Positions 1 to 7,761 of a DNA stretch of 39,592 nucleotides are shown piece by piece. The notes under the pieces are model-generated. The model did not search any database, was not told the DNA's origin, and saw nothing but the letters and a program-made list of their open reading frames with translations. Every line of letters begins with the position of its first letter. Within the stretch, counting starts at the first letter, position 1. The stretch comes from an uncultured Acidobacteriia bacterium. GTDB lineage: Bacteria > Acidobacteriota > Terriglobia > Bryobacterales > Bryobacteraceae. The stretch spans positions 1 to 39,592 of the forward strand of contig CAIYVZ010000083.1 in the NCBI GenBank assembly GCA_903929755.1. The letters run 5' to 3'. Position numbers and translations under genes: made by a program.

Positions 1-4
1 ATTA

Positions 5-38
5 GTGACTGGAGTTCAGACGTGTGCTCTTCCGATCT
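5..38 (+). other. Illumina TruSeq read-2 adapter sequence (artefact)
   Basis: These 34 bases match, from memory, the standard Illumina TruSeq read-2 adapter, ending in the typical CTCTTCCGATCT. This is untrimmed library sequence at the contig end, not genome. Translating it gives the well-known artefact peptides MTGVQTCALPI on the plus strand and RKSTRLNSSH on the minus strand, so any open reading frame starting here is spurious. Native sequence begins at about position 39. Confidence 0.97.
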
Positions 39-206
39 TGGGCCCCCGACCCGGCCCACCCCCTCCCCCACTTCACGCCCCCGCGCCGCGTCCCCCACGG
101 CATCACCCTCATCGGCAGGCTCTTCGACGAAGGCACCCTCCGAACGGCCGGCATAGCTCTCGAGAAAGCCTTCAACGTCGTTTCGGAGAATCCCAAAGGT
201 TTCTAA
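39..206 (+). CDS. Amidase-like protein, C-terminal end only (5' truncated)
   Basis: In the frame ending at the TAA at 204-206, the native sequence after the adapter reads as the tail of an amidase-signature enzyme: VPHGITLIGRLFDEGTLRTA followed by an ALEKAF segment. The G-ITL-GR-FDE-TL pattern is typical of the last ~40 residues of GatA-type amidases and related hydrolases. The catalytic Ser-Ser-Lys region lies off the contig, so neither substrate nor specificity can be stated. The N-terminal part is replaced by adapter sequence. Family assignment rests on one short motif. Confidence 0.5.
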   Translation, partial: WAPDPAHPLPHFTPPRRVPHGITLIGRLFDEGTLRTAGIALEKAFNVVSENPKGF

Positions 207-560
207 AAGCGAATCCCGGCCTTTCCTTTCTGAGTTCCAGCCGGACCTGCCCGCTGTGGGCCGGCACCGGGCCCAAACACACCGCGTCGCGCGTTCCAGT
301 GAACATCCGACCGGATCGCCGACACTTCCACAACCGGACTTCCGGCCAGAATGCCGTATCTCGGGACAGCCTGCACAGGCTCGCCGCGTCGTGCTCTGCA
401 CGTCGCTGATGCAGTGCGGCGAACGCATCGCTACTTACCTGTGCCGGAAGCGAAGCTAGCAGGAGTCTATATTGAGAATCACATCCGCAAGTGAGCGCAC
501 CGCGTCAGGTTCCAGGTTGCTAAGAAAGAGACAATTGGGGGAGCGGGCGTTAATCAAGCG
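207..560. other. Intergenic stretch, no gene supported
   Basis: Between the amidase tail and the FRG gene I see no reading frame with family motifs or a convincing ribosome binding site. The short frames here run through the adapter or lack a start signal. A purine-rich GGGGGAG at about 536-542 lies some 18 bases before the GTG used for the next gene and is the only candidate translation signal. Confidence 0.5.
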
Positions 561-1502
561 GTGGCTAACAATCCGATGCACGAGAGCGAAAACGCATTTA
601 GAGACGAACTGCGGCTATTAGGTGGCCTCGATGACTATGCGGAACAGCCATCCCAGCCTCTTGGAGCGCTTGAGTTACTTGACCGCCTCCACGGCTCGCC
701 GTTCAACAGCCCTGATTGGGTGTTCCGTGGACAGAGCCACCCGTGGCCCTTGAAGCCGTCCCTCGATAGAATCGCCGACCCGGTGGCGGTGAGGCGGTTC
801 AGCACTATACAGAACCCTCTCGTCAGAGAATTCATGAGCCGTGCATACCAGTACATGAAGGACCCCCCAAGTGAAGATGACGAGCTTGAATGCCTCGCAC
901 TGATGCAGCACCACGGCGCACCAACGCGGCTGCTGGATTGGAGCATCTCGCCCTTTGTCGCGGCCTTTTTCGCGGTAGAGCAGAGGCCCCATGGGGACCC
1001 GATAGAAGCGCCCGTGATTTGGGCCGTCAACCGGCGAGAATTGGTAGAAGACATTCAGCGAGAAGTACGCTTCGGAGACCAATCGGTGGTGCCTGACCAG
1101 ATCGCTAAGGCGGAGGAATTTCTACGTACTGTACCTCCGCCGTCAGATCCGTACCGCCCCCTCGAAATAACATTCCTCCGTCGGCGCGCCCCATTTCAAC
1201 GTCCCTTGGTGGTTCCTGCCCAGCCGTCTAGGATGAACGAAAGGCTGAGTGTCCAGCAAGGGGTCTTCTTGCGCGTCAATCCGCCCAACTGGCCATTCGA
1301 GGACGCTCTGAGATACGTACTCGCCAAGGGGGTGCAGGGGCGTGGCCGCGCGCTTCACAAGTTGCGGATCGACCCAGGTGGACGAATGACCCTGCTCAAG
1401 GAACTTCACCGAATGAATATCGGTGCCGAGAGCCTCTTTCCTGGACTGGATGGTTTCGCTCGCTCGCTGATGGTCAAGGCGGAGATTCTCGCGGAACCTT
1501 GA
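561..1502 (+). CDS. FRG domain-containing protein
   Basis: This 313-residue soluble protein carries the FRG domain, named for its conserved Phe-Arg-Gly. Residues 53-57 read WVFRG, followed by a Q-S-x-x-W-x-L-x-P-S-L motif, and the second block around residue 115 reads MQHHGAPTRLLDWSISPFVA, the family's most diagnostic stretch. The domain's reaction is not established; FRG proteins often sit in accessory or defence-like regions. The start is a GTG; an ATG at 576 is an alternative. No membrane segment or signal peptide is visible. It is followed by a 660-bp gap and then a DUF4238 gene on the same strand, too far apart to call an operon. Identification as FRG is firm; the role is unknown. Confidence 0.85.
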   Translation: MANNPMHESENAFRDELRLLGGLDDYAEQPSQPLGALELLDRLHGSPFNSPDWVFRGQSHPWPLKPSLDRIADPVAVRRFSTIQNPLVREFMSRAYQYMKDPPSEDDELECLALMQHHGAPTRLLDWSISPFVAAFFAVEQRPHGDPIEAPVIWAVNRRELVEDIQREVRFGDQSVVPDQIAKAEEFLRTVPPPSDPYRPLEITFLRRRAPFQRPLVVPAQPSRMNERLSVQQGVFLRVNPPNWPFEDALRYVLAKGVQGRGRALHKLRIDPGGRMTLLKELHRMNIGAESLFPGLDGFARSLMVKAEILAEP

Positions 1503-2165
1503 CGCGGTTAGCGCAGGGCAACCTCGCGGTGTTGCATCCCTGCGGTATTTGGCGAGTACGTCCGGCGCGCATTTTGCCTCGAACAAGGCCGGGCAATACG
1601 TCGCCGCTGGAAGTCACGTTGACGGGTTGTCGGCATCTCAGTGAAGTGCCCGCCTCCACAGTCTTGTGCCCGCAAAGCGCAACGCGAAATTGGTGACGTT
1701 TGTGAAACCAGTTCTGAAAATTCACCCTGGATAACCCGGAGTCGGCGGTGCCAGCAAGGAAACCGCTCCGGTGGGGGCTCCGGTGAGTCCCATCAAGGAG
1801 AAATCCCAATCCGAAACTTCCCGGAATGCGGTTTGCGTGACCGATCCTTCGAACCGCATGAAATCGGGTGCATTCTCCGAATGGGCGTGATCCGACGGGA
1901 TCGGCTACAACCCGTTCCGAGCGCGAGAGTGCGATCTCCCCTCATTTTTTGCTCCGTTTACAGCGGACCCCACAACGTTCGTTTGCGGAATAGTTTTGTT
2001 GCGTCTTTCATTCGCAATTGAATCATGGCGAATCGAAGGAATTAGTAGACCGTTTTGGGGACCCTGTCGAAGGCTCGGGCGTCACAATATGCCTCTCGGC
2101 ACAGACCGTCCTGAAACGCTCCAGTCGATTTGAGTTGTATCCTGAAATGATGAAAGGAGGGGCGG
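1503..2165. other. Intergenic stretch, no gene supported
   Basis: About 660 bases with several short open frames on both strands, none with a family motif. They may be remnants of decayed accessory genes. The only clear signal is the ribosome binding site of the next gene at the right end. Confidence 0.5.
2153..2160 (+). promoter_or_regulatory. Strong Shine-Dalgarno AAAGGAGG for the DUF4238 gene
   Basis: AAAGGAGG lies five bases before the ATG at 2166. It fixes the start of the DUF4238 protein and is much stronger than most ribosome binding sites in this window. Confidence 0.8.
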
Positions 2166-3032
2166 ATGGCCAGCCAACACTACGTCCCGCAACTCCTGCT
2201 GAAGCACTTCGTATCTGGTAGTACCAAGCACGTCTTCGTATTTGACAAGCAAACTGAGCGATCTTTCCCGAAACCGATCAGAAAGATCGCGTGCGGACCG
2301 GGTTTTGACGATTGCGAGGTTGGCGGTGAGCCGTTCTCTATCGACCCACTGCTAAAGATAATTGAGAACCGCGCCAGCAAGGTAATCGACGATCTGGTGG
2401 TTAGACGCAGCGTTTGTGGGCTGAGCCGTCCTGACAAGGAGACGCTCGCGCTGTTTGCGACGGTCCAGATGCTTCGAACAGATGGCCGTCGAAAAGAGCT
2501 AAAGGGCCTCATTGACAGCGTTCATGAAGCTGTCAAACGTGCCGGAATAGACCCCAGCAAGGTTCAGGGCTTCGAGTTTCTCGATATGGAACAAACCCGC
2601 GTCGCCGCAATCACATCACTTCCCAAACTGACACGAGACCTCTTGCCTGAATTTCTGAACAAGTCTTTGATCTTGTATAGCACGACCGAAAATCGCCGGT
2701 TTTATATTTCGGACAATCCGGTTGTTTTTTTTAATCTCAATCAGGACCCCATCCGGAGCACGCTGGGCCTCCGGACCCGAGGTATCCAGATTTACTTGCC
2801 GATCAGCAGCACACTGTGCCTAGGCTTCCTGTGCCCATCCATCAACCTACCCATCGGAGTTCGGCTATTAGGCAGACCCCTCAGCCTCAGCCCTGCTAAC
2901 GTCGAGCACTTCAACTCTCTTCAGGTGCTTAATGCTGAGCAGTTCATCTATTCGCAGCGCGACGATTTTGCTCTGGTTTGCACCATGCTTTCACAGGTTC
3001 CAGAAGCGAGACGCGGCCCGCGCTGGGTATAG
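2166..3032 (+). CDS. DUF4238 domain-containing protein
   Basis: This 288-residue protein opens with ASQHYVPQLLLKHF, the HYVPQ-x-L-x-x-F signature of DUF4238 near the N-terminus, followed by a VFVFDK segment. A second typical block, FYISDNPVVFFN (around residues 178-189), follows. DUF4238 has no established reaction; members are common in accessory regions. There is no signal peptide or membrane helix. The AAAGGAGG ribosome binding site supports the start. Its neighbours are an FRG protein and a Sel1-repeat lipoprotein, consistent with a mobile or defence-type island, but no partner function is evident. Confidence 0.85.
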   Translation: MASQHYVPQLLLKHFVSGSTKHVFVFDKQTERSFPKPIRKIACGPGFDDCEVGGEPFSIDPLLKIIENRASKVIDDLVVRRSVCGLSRPDKETLALFATVQMLRTDGRRKELKGLIDSVHEAVKRAGIDPSKVQGFEFLDMEQTRVAAITSLPKLTRDLLPEFLNKSLILYSTTENRRFYISDNPVVFFNLNQDPIRSTLGLRTRGIQIYLPISSTLCLGFLCPSINLPIGVRLLGRPLSLSPANVEHFNSLQVLNAEQFIYSQRDDFALVCTMLSQVPEARRGPRWV

Positions 3033-3280
3033 AATAGTGTGAACGTCAACGGACACGACGCCGAGAAATCAGACCCGATGAAAAGCTTGGGACGGCAATA
3101 CTCGCGGAAACGGACGAAGTGCTATTCCCATTCTACGCTGAGACAGTCAAACGAGCCGCGAGAAAGTGAACACATTGCGGGCAGGAACTCGTCGGGCAGC
3201 GAGCCACCCCAGTCTCAGACGATGCCGCGCTCGACGCCCTGCTTTTCGGAAATCGCCCCGAAGATAAGGTACATGCAGAC

Positions 3281-4072
3281 ATGACCAGAATCCGAAATTG
3301 CGAACTGCTGCTAGTGTTGACGCTTCTTTCTGGCTGCGAAACCCGTGATACAAATCAGCTAGTCAAGTCTATCAAAAAGGGCGATGAAACGGCCCTCGAA
3401 GCATTGAAGAGTCGCGCTGAGGGCGGCGATGTATATGCGGAGTCCATGTTGGGTTTTGTGTACTCAATCGGTGAGGGTATAAAAAAGGATCCCGTAGAGG
3501 CTGCGCAATGGTTTCGTAAGGCCGCAGTGCGGGGTGATCCCGCTGCGCAGGATATGCTGGGAACCATGTATGAGGCTGGAAACGGCGTACCAAAGGACGC
3601 GACACAGGCGGCGGAGTGGTTTCGCAAAGCTGCGGAAAAAGGTAATGCTCAAGCCCGCATAAGCTTGGGCAAGTTGTACTACAGGGGGCAAGGCGTGCCA
3701 CGAGATCCGGCACAGGCGGTGGCATGGTATCAGAAGGCCGCTGAAGATGGCGATGACTGGACGCAATACGACATTGGAAAAATGTATGTCACTGGCGATA
3801 GCGTTCAAAAAAACTCAGCAGTGGGATCGATGTGGTTTAAGAAGGCGGCTGAAAAAGGGAACAGTGCTGCGCAGGCCAAATTGGGCCTGTTGTATGAGAA
3901 GGGCGACGGCGTGCCAATGAGTTTGGTGAGCGCTTACATGTGGTTGAATGCGGCAGCAGCACAAGGCGACGAGGGCGCAAGAAATAGCAGGGATAACTTA
4001 GAACGCAAAATGTCCGCAGACCAAATCGCTCAGGCTCAAAAGCTGAGCAGCGATTGGAAGCCCACGAAATGA
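3281..4072 (+). CDS. Sel1-like repeat (SLR) lipoprotein
   Basis: 263 residues with a lipoprotein signal: a hydrophobic stretch ending LLSGC, with the lipidated Cys at residue 19. The rest is about five Sel1-like repeats of ~36 residues, each with the pattern A-LG-xY-x-G-x-GV-x-D-x-x-A-x-WF-x-KAA-x-G (for example GVPKDATQAAEWFRKAAEKG). These form alpha-alpha solenoids that bind proteins. The last repeat ends AYMWLNAAAAQGDEGAR, and the C-terminal ~30 residues look like a capping helix. It probably works as a membrane-anchored adaptor in the periplasm. An AAGG about ten bases upstream can serve as ribosome binding site. No binding partner can be inferred. Confidence 0.88.
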   Translation: MTRIRNCELLLVLTLLSGCETRDTNQLVKSIKKGDETALEALKSRAEGGDVYAESMLGFVYSIGEGIKKDPVEAAQWFRKAAVRGDPAAQDMLGTMYEAGNGVPKDATQAAEWFRKAAEKGNAQARISLGKLYYRGQGVPRDPAQAVAWYQKAAEDGDDWTQYDIGKMYVTGDSVQKNSAVGSMWFKKAAEKGNSAAQAKLGLLYEKGDGVPMSLVSAYMWLNAAAAQGDEGARNSRDNLERKMSADQIAQAQKLSSDWKPTK

Positions 4073-4237
4073 CTTGCCGGAAAATCTTATGCTGAAGTTC
4101 GCGGTGCAGTGCAGGCGAAACTAGATTGCCTTGTCTGAGGATTTCTCGCTGTCGGGTACGTTTCCCGAGCGCGAAGACGCGATTCTTCGAGGACGGCTGG
4201 CACGGCGCTGACTTTAGCGCGGATTCAGGGATCAACG

Positions 4238-4480
4238 CTAACAACTTCCGGCCAGGGTTGTTTCGATCACGAAGTTATCCTGGCGGCGGGAGTACTCTGC
4301 CGTCCGGCGAAGTACATCCCGTCCGGCCGCGATCCCTGCTTCTCGCGGTAATTCAGGGTTGATTCTTCCGGCGACCGCGTCCGGTTCCAGCAGATTCTCT
4401 CGACCTTCGAAATCGACTTGCCTGATCAGGCTGCTCTTTCCCGAACCGTTCGGTCCGGCAAAAACAGTCAGAAGAGGCAT
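4238..4480 (-). pseudogene. Zeta-toxin/AAA-type kinase, truncated after ~80 residues
   Basis: The frame begins MPLLTVFAGPNGSGKSSLI, with a perfect Walker A P-loop at residues 9-17, followed by a PDAVAGRINPE segment and then NFVIETTLAGS. This order (P-loop, N/D-P-D, E-T-T-L-x-G) is the N-terminal half of zeta-toxin-like kinases, a family of about 190-200 residues. Here a TAG stop comes one codon after the ETTLAGS motif, and no other frame downstream resumes recognisable zeta sequence. It lies three bases after the upstream partner's stop, as in an operon. I call it a truncated and probably inactive copy; a functional mini-protein cannot be excluded. Confidence 0.7.
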
Positions 4481-4483
4481 GGA

Positions 4484-4720
4484 TCAGGCTGCCGTCTCTT
4501 CTAACTGGCGGATCACGCGGTAATTACTTTCACGCGTCGCACCGGCGATGAAACACACCTCGAATTTGCGCCCGTCCGGCTGTTCCATGACATCGAGACT
4601 CCGGTCCCAGTCCCGATAGAAAACAGCAACGCCGGCTTTCAGCGTTTCCAGCCTCGCGCGAGCACCCGCAAGGATGATCGCGGAGGTGAATTCCTCTTTT
4701 AGGAACGGACTGGTCTCCAT
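4484..4720 (-). CDS. Small partner of the zeta-like gene, candidate antitoxin
   Basis: From the ATG at 4720 the product is 78 residues, starting METSPFLKEEFTSAIILAGA and ending in a charged helix, RVIRQLEETAA. The open frame extends upstream to 4840, but that would run into the palindrome and gives an unlikely N-terminus. It sits immediately upstream of the zeta-like kinase with a three-base gap, the arrangement seen for antitoxin or accessory partners of such kinases. I do not recognise a named family. The antitoxin role is inferred from position and size only. Confidence 0.5.
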   Translation of the reverse strand: METSPFLKEEFTSAIILAGARARLETLKAGVAVFYRDWDRSLDVMEQPDGRKFEVCFIAGATRESNYRVIRQLEETAA

Positions 4721-4813
4721 GTCCCAATTGTAAGTCGACCAGTAGTTCCGCCCGGTGCCGGTCGTCTTATACCGGAGCCGGAACGATAAACGGCGATCTG
4801 CGGAATTTACGGC

Positions 4814-4844
4814 CCGCGTGTATTGCAAATTGCAATACACGCGG
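4814..4844. promoter_or_regulatory. 31-bp perfect palindrome, likely operator of the zeta module
   Basis: Positions 4814-4828 (CCGCGTGTATTGCAA) are the exact reverse complement of 4830-4844, around a single central A. A 15-bp perfect inverted repeat with a one-base spacer is a strong candidate for a dimeric repressor site. It lies about 95 bases upstream of the candidate antitoxin start and between that gene and the divergent gene at 4970. Autorepression of the toxin-antitoxin-like module is the simplest reading. Confidence 0.6.
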
Positions 4845-4969
4845 AACCAAAAAATATATTCCCCGCCTTTTCAACAACATCCCCCAAAAAACTGCCAATC
4901 CTGCAATCCACAACTGCTAAATCTCAATCAGGCTCCCCGCACCACACCGAGCTCGGAAGAGAGTAAACC

Positions 4970-5770
4970 ATGTCCGATCAAAACGCCGAAAACCAAAACC
5001 AAAACGAAAACACCACCAACAAACCGCCCCTCTCCGAGGCCCAGCTCCACGCCAACTTCCTAAACGCCCAAAAATCCACAGGCCCCCGAACCGAATCCGG
5101 CAAAGCCCGTTCCGCCATGAACGCCCGCCGCCACGGTCTCACCGGCCAGTTCTACGTCATGAACGAAGCCGACCGCATCGCCTACGAAGCCTTCGAAAAA
5201 TCCCTCCTCGCCGCTCTAAAACCCGTCGAAGCCTACGAACGCCAGCTCGCCGTCTCCATCTCGCAGGACCATTGGCGCATCAATCGCTCCCGCGCCATCG
5301 AATTCAACACCCTCGGCCTCGGTCACGAAGAACTCAAAGACGACGCCATCGGCGACTCCCCCGAAGTCGAAGCCGCCATCACGCAAGCCCGCACCTGGCA
5401 CCTCGAGCACCCGGGTTTGACAAATATCGTCCTCTACGAGACCCGCGTCAACCGCATGATCACCAAGAACGAGAAGCGCCTCTCGGAAATCCAGGCAGAA
5501 CGTAAAGCCGCCGAAGCCGCCGCCCTCGAAGAAGCCGAACTTCTCCACTGCCACTCCGTCATGAACGGCGAAAAGGTCCCCGCCGACGCCACTCTCGAGG
5601 TCAATGGCTTTGTTTTTTCCCGCGCCACCCTCATCGCCCGCATCCAGCGCAAAGCCGACCTCGCCGCCGCCCGTTTCTACAAATCCGTCGCCTGGAACCG
5701 CGCCGCCCAGCTCCCCGACCACTACCGGTTCCCCCGTCCAGCCGCCCACCAGCTCAAAAAAGCGGCCTAA
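4970..5770 (+). CDS. STGPRT-motif hypothetical protein, multicopy-type family
   Basis: 266 residues. After an Asn/Gln-rich N-terminus (residues 4-17) comes LNAQKSTGPRTESGKARSAM and then NARRHGLTG, a signature I associate with a hypothetical family common and often multicopy in Acidobacteriota. The rest is mostly charged alpha-helix with possible coiled coil around residues 165-190 (KRLSEIQAERKAAEAAALEE) and a proline-containing tail. No enzyme motif is seen. The coding strand is strikingly C-rich and G-poor, with heavy use of C-ending codons, unlike its neighbours. GGAAGAGAG a few bases upstream is the likely ribosome binding site. Function unknown. Confidence 0.75.
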   Translation: MSDQNAENQNQNENTTNKPPLSEAQLHANFLNAQKSTGPRTESGKARSAMNARRHGLTGQFYVMNEADRIAYEAFEKSLLAALKPVEAYERQLAVSISQDHWRINRSRAIEFNTLGLGHEELKDDAIGDSPEVEAAITQARTWHLEHPGLTNIVLYETRVNRMITKNEKRLSEIQAERKAAEAAALEEAELLHCHSVMNGEKVPADATLEVNGFVFSRATLIARIQRKADLAAARFYKSVAWNRAAQLPDHYRFPRPAAHQLKKAA

Positions 5771-5814
5771 ACCCTCCACCTCATCCTCGGCCTATGCGAC
5801 TCCTCCGCCTAAAC

Positions 5815-5850
5815 GAAAAAAAGGGGCGTATCCCCAACGGGACACACCCC
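5815..5850 (-). terminator. Rho-independent terminator for the EF-P gene
   Basis: On the minus strand GGGGTGTGTCCC and GGGATACGCCCC form a 12-position stem with two mismatches around GTTG, followed directly by seven Ts (the A run at 5815-5822 on the plus strand). It lies 19 bases beyond the EF-P stop codon. Confidence 0.75.
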
Positions 5851-5868
5851 CAATTGCCCGAATGCCAA

Positions 5869-6444
5869 CTAAACGCGGCCGGCGAAGCTCCGATTTTCGG
5901 TGGACACCTTCACTTTTTCGCCTTCTTTGATGAACAGCGGAACTTTAATCTCCATGCCGGTTTCCACACGAGCCAGCTTGGTCACGCTGCCGCTCGACGT
6001 ATCGCCCCGCGCGCCCGGTTCCGTATAAACAATCGTCAACTCCACGTTGGCCGGCAATTCCAGCCCGATCGGATTCCCGTTGAACTTGTGCAGGTCGATA
6101 ATCGCGCCCTCCACCAGGAAATCCAGCGCCGTGCCCAGCATCTCTTTGGCCAGCGTCAGAGTCTCAAACGTGTCCTGGTCCAGGAAATGCGAACCGTCGC
6201 CATCGCTGTAAAGATACGATGCCGGAACCTTCTGCAGATCCGGTTCCTTAAACTTATCGCCCGCTTTGAACGTTTTCTCAAAAACCGAGCTGTTGAGCAG
6301 GTTTCTCATCTTCAGCCGCACCAGCGTCTGCCCGCCCCGCGCGGTCGGCGAACTCACGTCCGCTTCCAGACACGTATACGGGATATTCTCGTACTCAAAC
6401 AAAGTTCTGCGTTTGACGCTAATTGCGTCGATCAGGACAGCCAT
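5869..6444 (-). CDS. efpL: Elongation factor P, EfpL/YeiP-type
   Basis: 191 residues, the full length of EF-P. The protein binds next to the ribosomal P-site tRNA and rescues ribosomes stalled on polyproline and similar stretches. The loop that reaches the peptidyl-transferase centre reads SSPTARGGQT, with Arg36 at the tip. This matches the SPTARG loop of E. coli YeiP (EfpL) rather than the PGKG loop whose Lys is beta-lysylated. Other EF-P blocks are present: LKMRNL at 45-50, a LELPANVELTIVYTEPGARG segment in domain II, and GMEIKVPLFIKEGEKVKV in domain III. No dedicated modifying enzyme is nearby. A hairpin with T-tract follows the gene. Symbol efpL is given for the loop type; the genome may or may not carry another efp. 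Confidence 0.85.
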   Translation of the reverse strand: MAVLIDAISVKRRTLFEYENIPYTCLEADVSSPTARGGQTLVRLKMRNLLNSSVFEKTFKAGDKFKEPDLQKVPASYLYSDGDGSHFLDQDTFETLTLAKEMLGTALDFLVEGAIIDLHKFNGNPIGLELPANVELTIVYTEPGARGDTSSGSVTKLARVETGMEIKVPLFIKEGEKVKVSTENRSFAGRV

Positions 6445-6498
6445 CTACTTCAGTATAAAGTTCCGCCCCCGCCCGGGGTCCGGAACCCGGCAATTGCG

Positions 6499-7761
6499 TC
6501 AGCTTCTGGCGTACTGCGACGTCTTCGGAGCCCTGTAGCGCACGTCCAGCAGCGGCGTCGGCAGCGGCTTGCCACCCTGTACTTTGGAAGTCAGGCACGC
6601 TTCCAGAATGCCGCTCACCAGCATCGTCCGTTCCACAGGGTACGGCGCTTTTCCGGTCACAATCATCTCTTCGATCTTGCTCACCAGACACGCCGAGTAA
6701 GTCACGTTCGGGACCGGCGTCAGGAAAAACTGCGTGGACACCGGCTCTTTCACGCCCTTCAGGCGGGCGGCGAACATGTAGTCCTTCACCGCGCCGTCCA
6801 CCATCAGCAGCGTTGCCTTCAAGCCGTCCCGATACTCGATGAAGTAGGCTGCCGGTTTCGTGGCCAGCTTGCGGATCTCCCCGTTGGCCACCATGTCCTG
6901 CGTCCTGCCGTCAGTAACCGTCGCGCCCATCGGGGAATCGCTGCGGGAGAGCGCGCAGGTGAGCAACTCTTTCGACCACCGGCCCTCGTCGCCCGCTTTC
7001 CAGACCGCATCGCCTGCAATAAGCTGCACGGACTTCACACCCGTCTCGCCGCCCTTGCGCCGCTCCACCATGCACTGCATCGCTTCCAGAGCGTGGTAGT
7101 CCATCGGATCCGAGCCACCGCAGCCCACCATCAGCGCATCGGCGATCTCACAGTTCAGCGGCAGTTCCAAATCCGGCAGCCGCCACGTCACCGGCAGCGA
7201 CGAGCCCGCCAGGAACGGGAACTTCATCCGGTGCGACGCAGCCACCATCTTCTGCGCTTTCTCAAAGCTGTACGAGAGGTGCTTGTCGTTGTAGACCGGC
7301 ACCACGCGCCCATCCTCCTCGAAGACCTTCGTGCACTGCTCGAAGAATTCGTAGCGGGGATACAGGATCTGCCCCTTTTCATTCTTCGGGTAGTCGCCAT
7401 GCTCGCCGATGATGATCACGGCGTCCACCGAGATCTTCGCTTGTCCGGCGCGCAGGGCTTCCGCGATGGTCGGGTAAACTGCAAACCCGAACTCTTTCGC
7501 GCGTTCCTGACTCAGATCGCCGTCCGGGTGCTGGTCCACATAAAGCGACACCACCTGCACGTTCGGCTTATGCCACGCGCCGTTGATCGGGTATCCCACC
7601 AGCAACCGGTCGCCCATATGCTGCGCGTGCGACAGATAGCGGTAGATAGTGGTCACGATGGCGATCCGCTTCGGAGGCGCTTGCGCCATCAGTTCCGGAA
7701 AGAGAAGCGGAGTGGCAGCCGTCGCAGCGGCTGCTTCAATGAAATTTCGGCGCGTGATCAT
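6499..7761 (-). CDS. Exported protein of unknown function, paralogue 1
   Basis: 420 residues with a Tat-type N-terminus (TRRNFIEAAAATAATPLLF). The mature part has conserved-looking blocks shared with the gene immediately upstream: GEHGDYP-x-x-EKGQ, YPRYEFF, VPVYNDKHLSYSF, MKFPFLAGSSLPVTWR and a CMVERRKGGE-GVK block. The two proteins clearly descend from a duplication. I do not recognise a named enzyme family; several invariant His, Asp and Glu residues would suit a metal site, but this is conjecture. Its ATG overlaps the upstream paralogue's stop (TGATG at 7759-7763), so the pair is translationally coupled and may work together, one exported and one without an evident signal. Confidence 0.75.
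   Translation of the reverse strand: MITRRNFIEAAAATAATPLLFPELMAQAPPKRIAIVTTIYRYLSHAQHMGDRLLVGYPINGAWHKPNVQVVSLYVDQHPDGDLSQERAKEFGFAVYPTIAEALRAGQAKISVDAVIIIGEHGDYPKNEKGQILYPRYEFFEQCTKVFEEDGRVVPVYNDKHLSYSFEKAQKMVAASHRMKFPFLAGSSLPVTWRLPDLELPLNCEIADALMVGCGGSDPMDYHALEAMQCMVERRKGGETGVKSVQLIAGDAVWKAGDEGRWSKELLTCALSRSDSPMGATVTDGRTQDMVANGEIRKLATKPAAYFIEYRDGLKATLLMVDGAVKDYMFAARLKGVKEPVSTQFFLTPVPNVTYSACLVSKIEEMIVTGKAPYPVERTMLVSGILEACLTSKVQGGKPLPTPLLDVRYRAPKTSQYARS

Noticed and set aside
5-409. Open frame of 134 codons at the left end
   Set aside because: It starts inside the Illumina adapter and contains its known artefact peptide; the real native frame here is the amidase tail.
6445-6498. CCGGG-rich hairpin between EF-P and paralogue 1
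   Set aside because: A short imperfect stem without a T tract; not enough to call a terminator.
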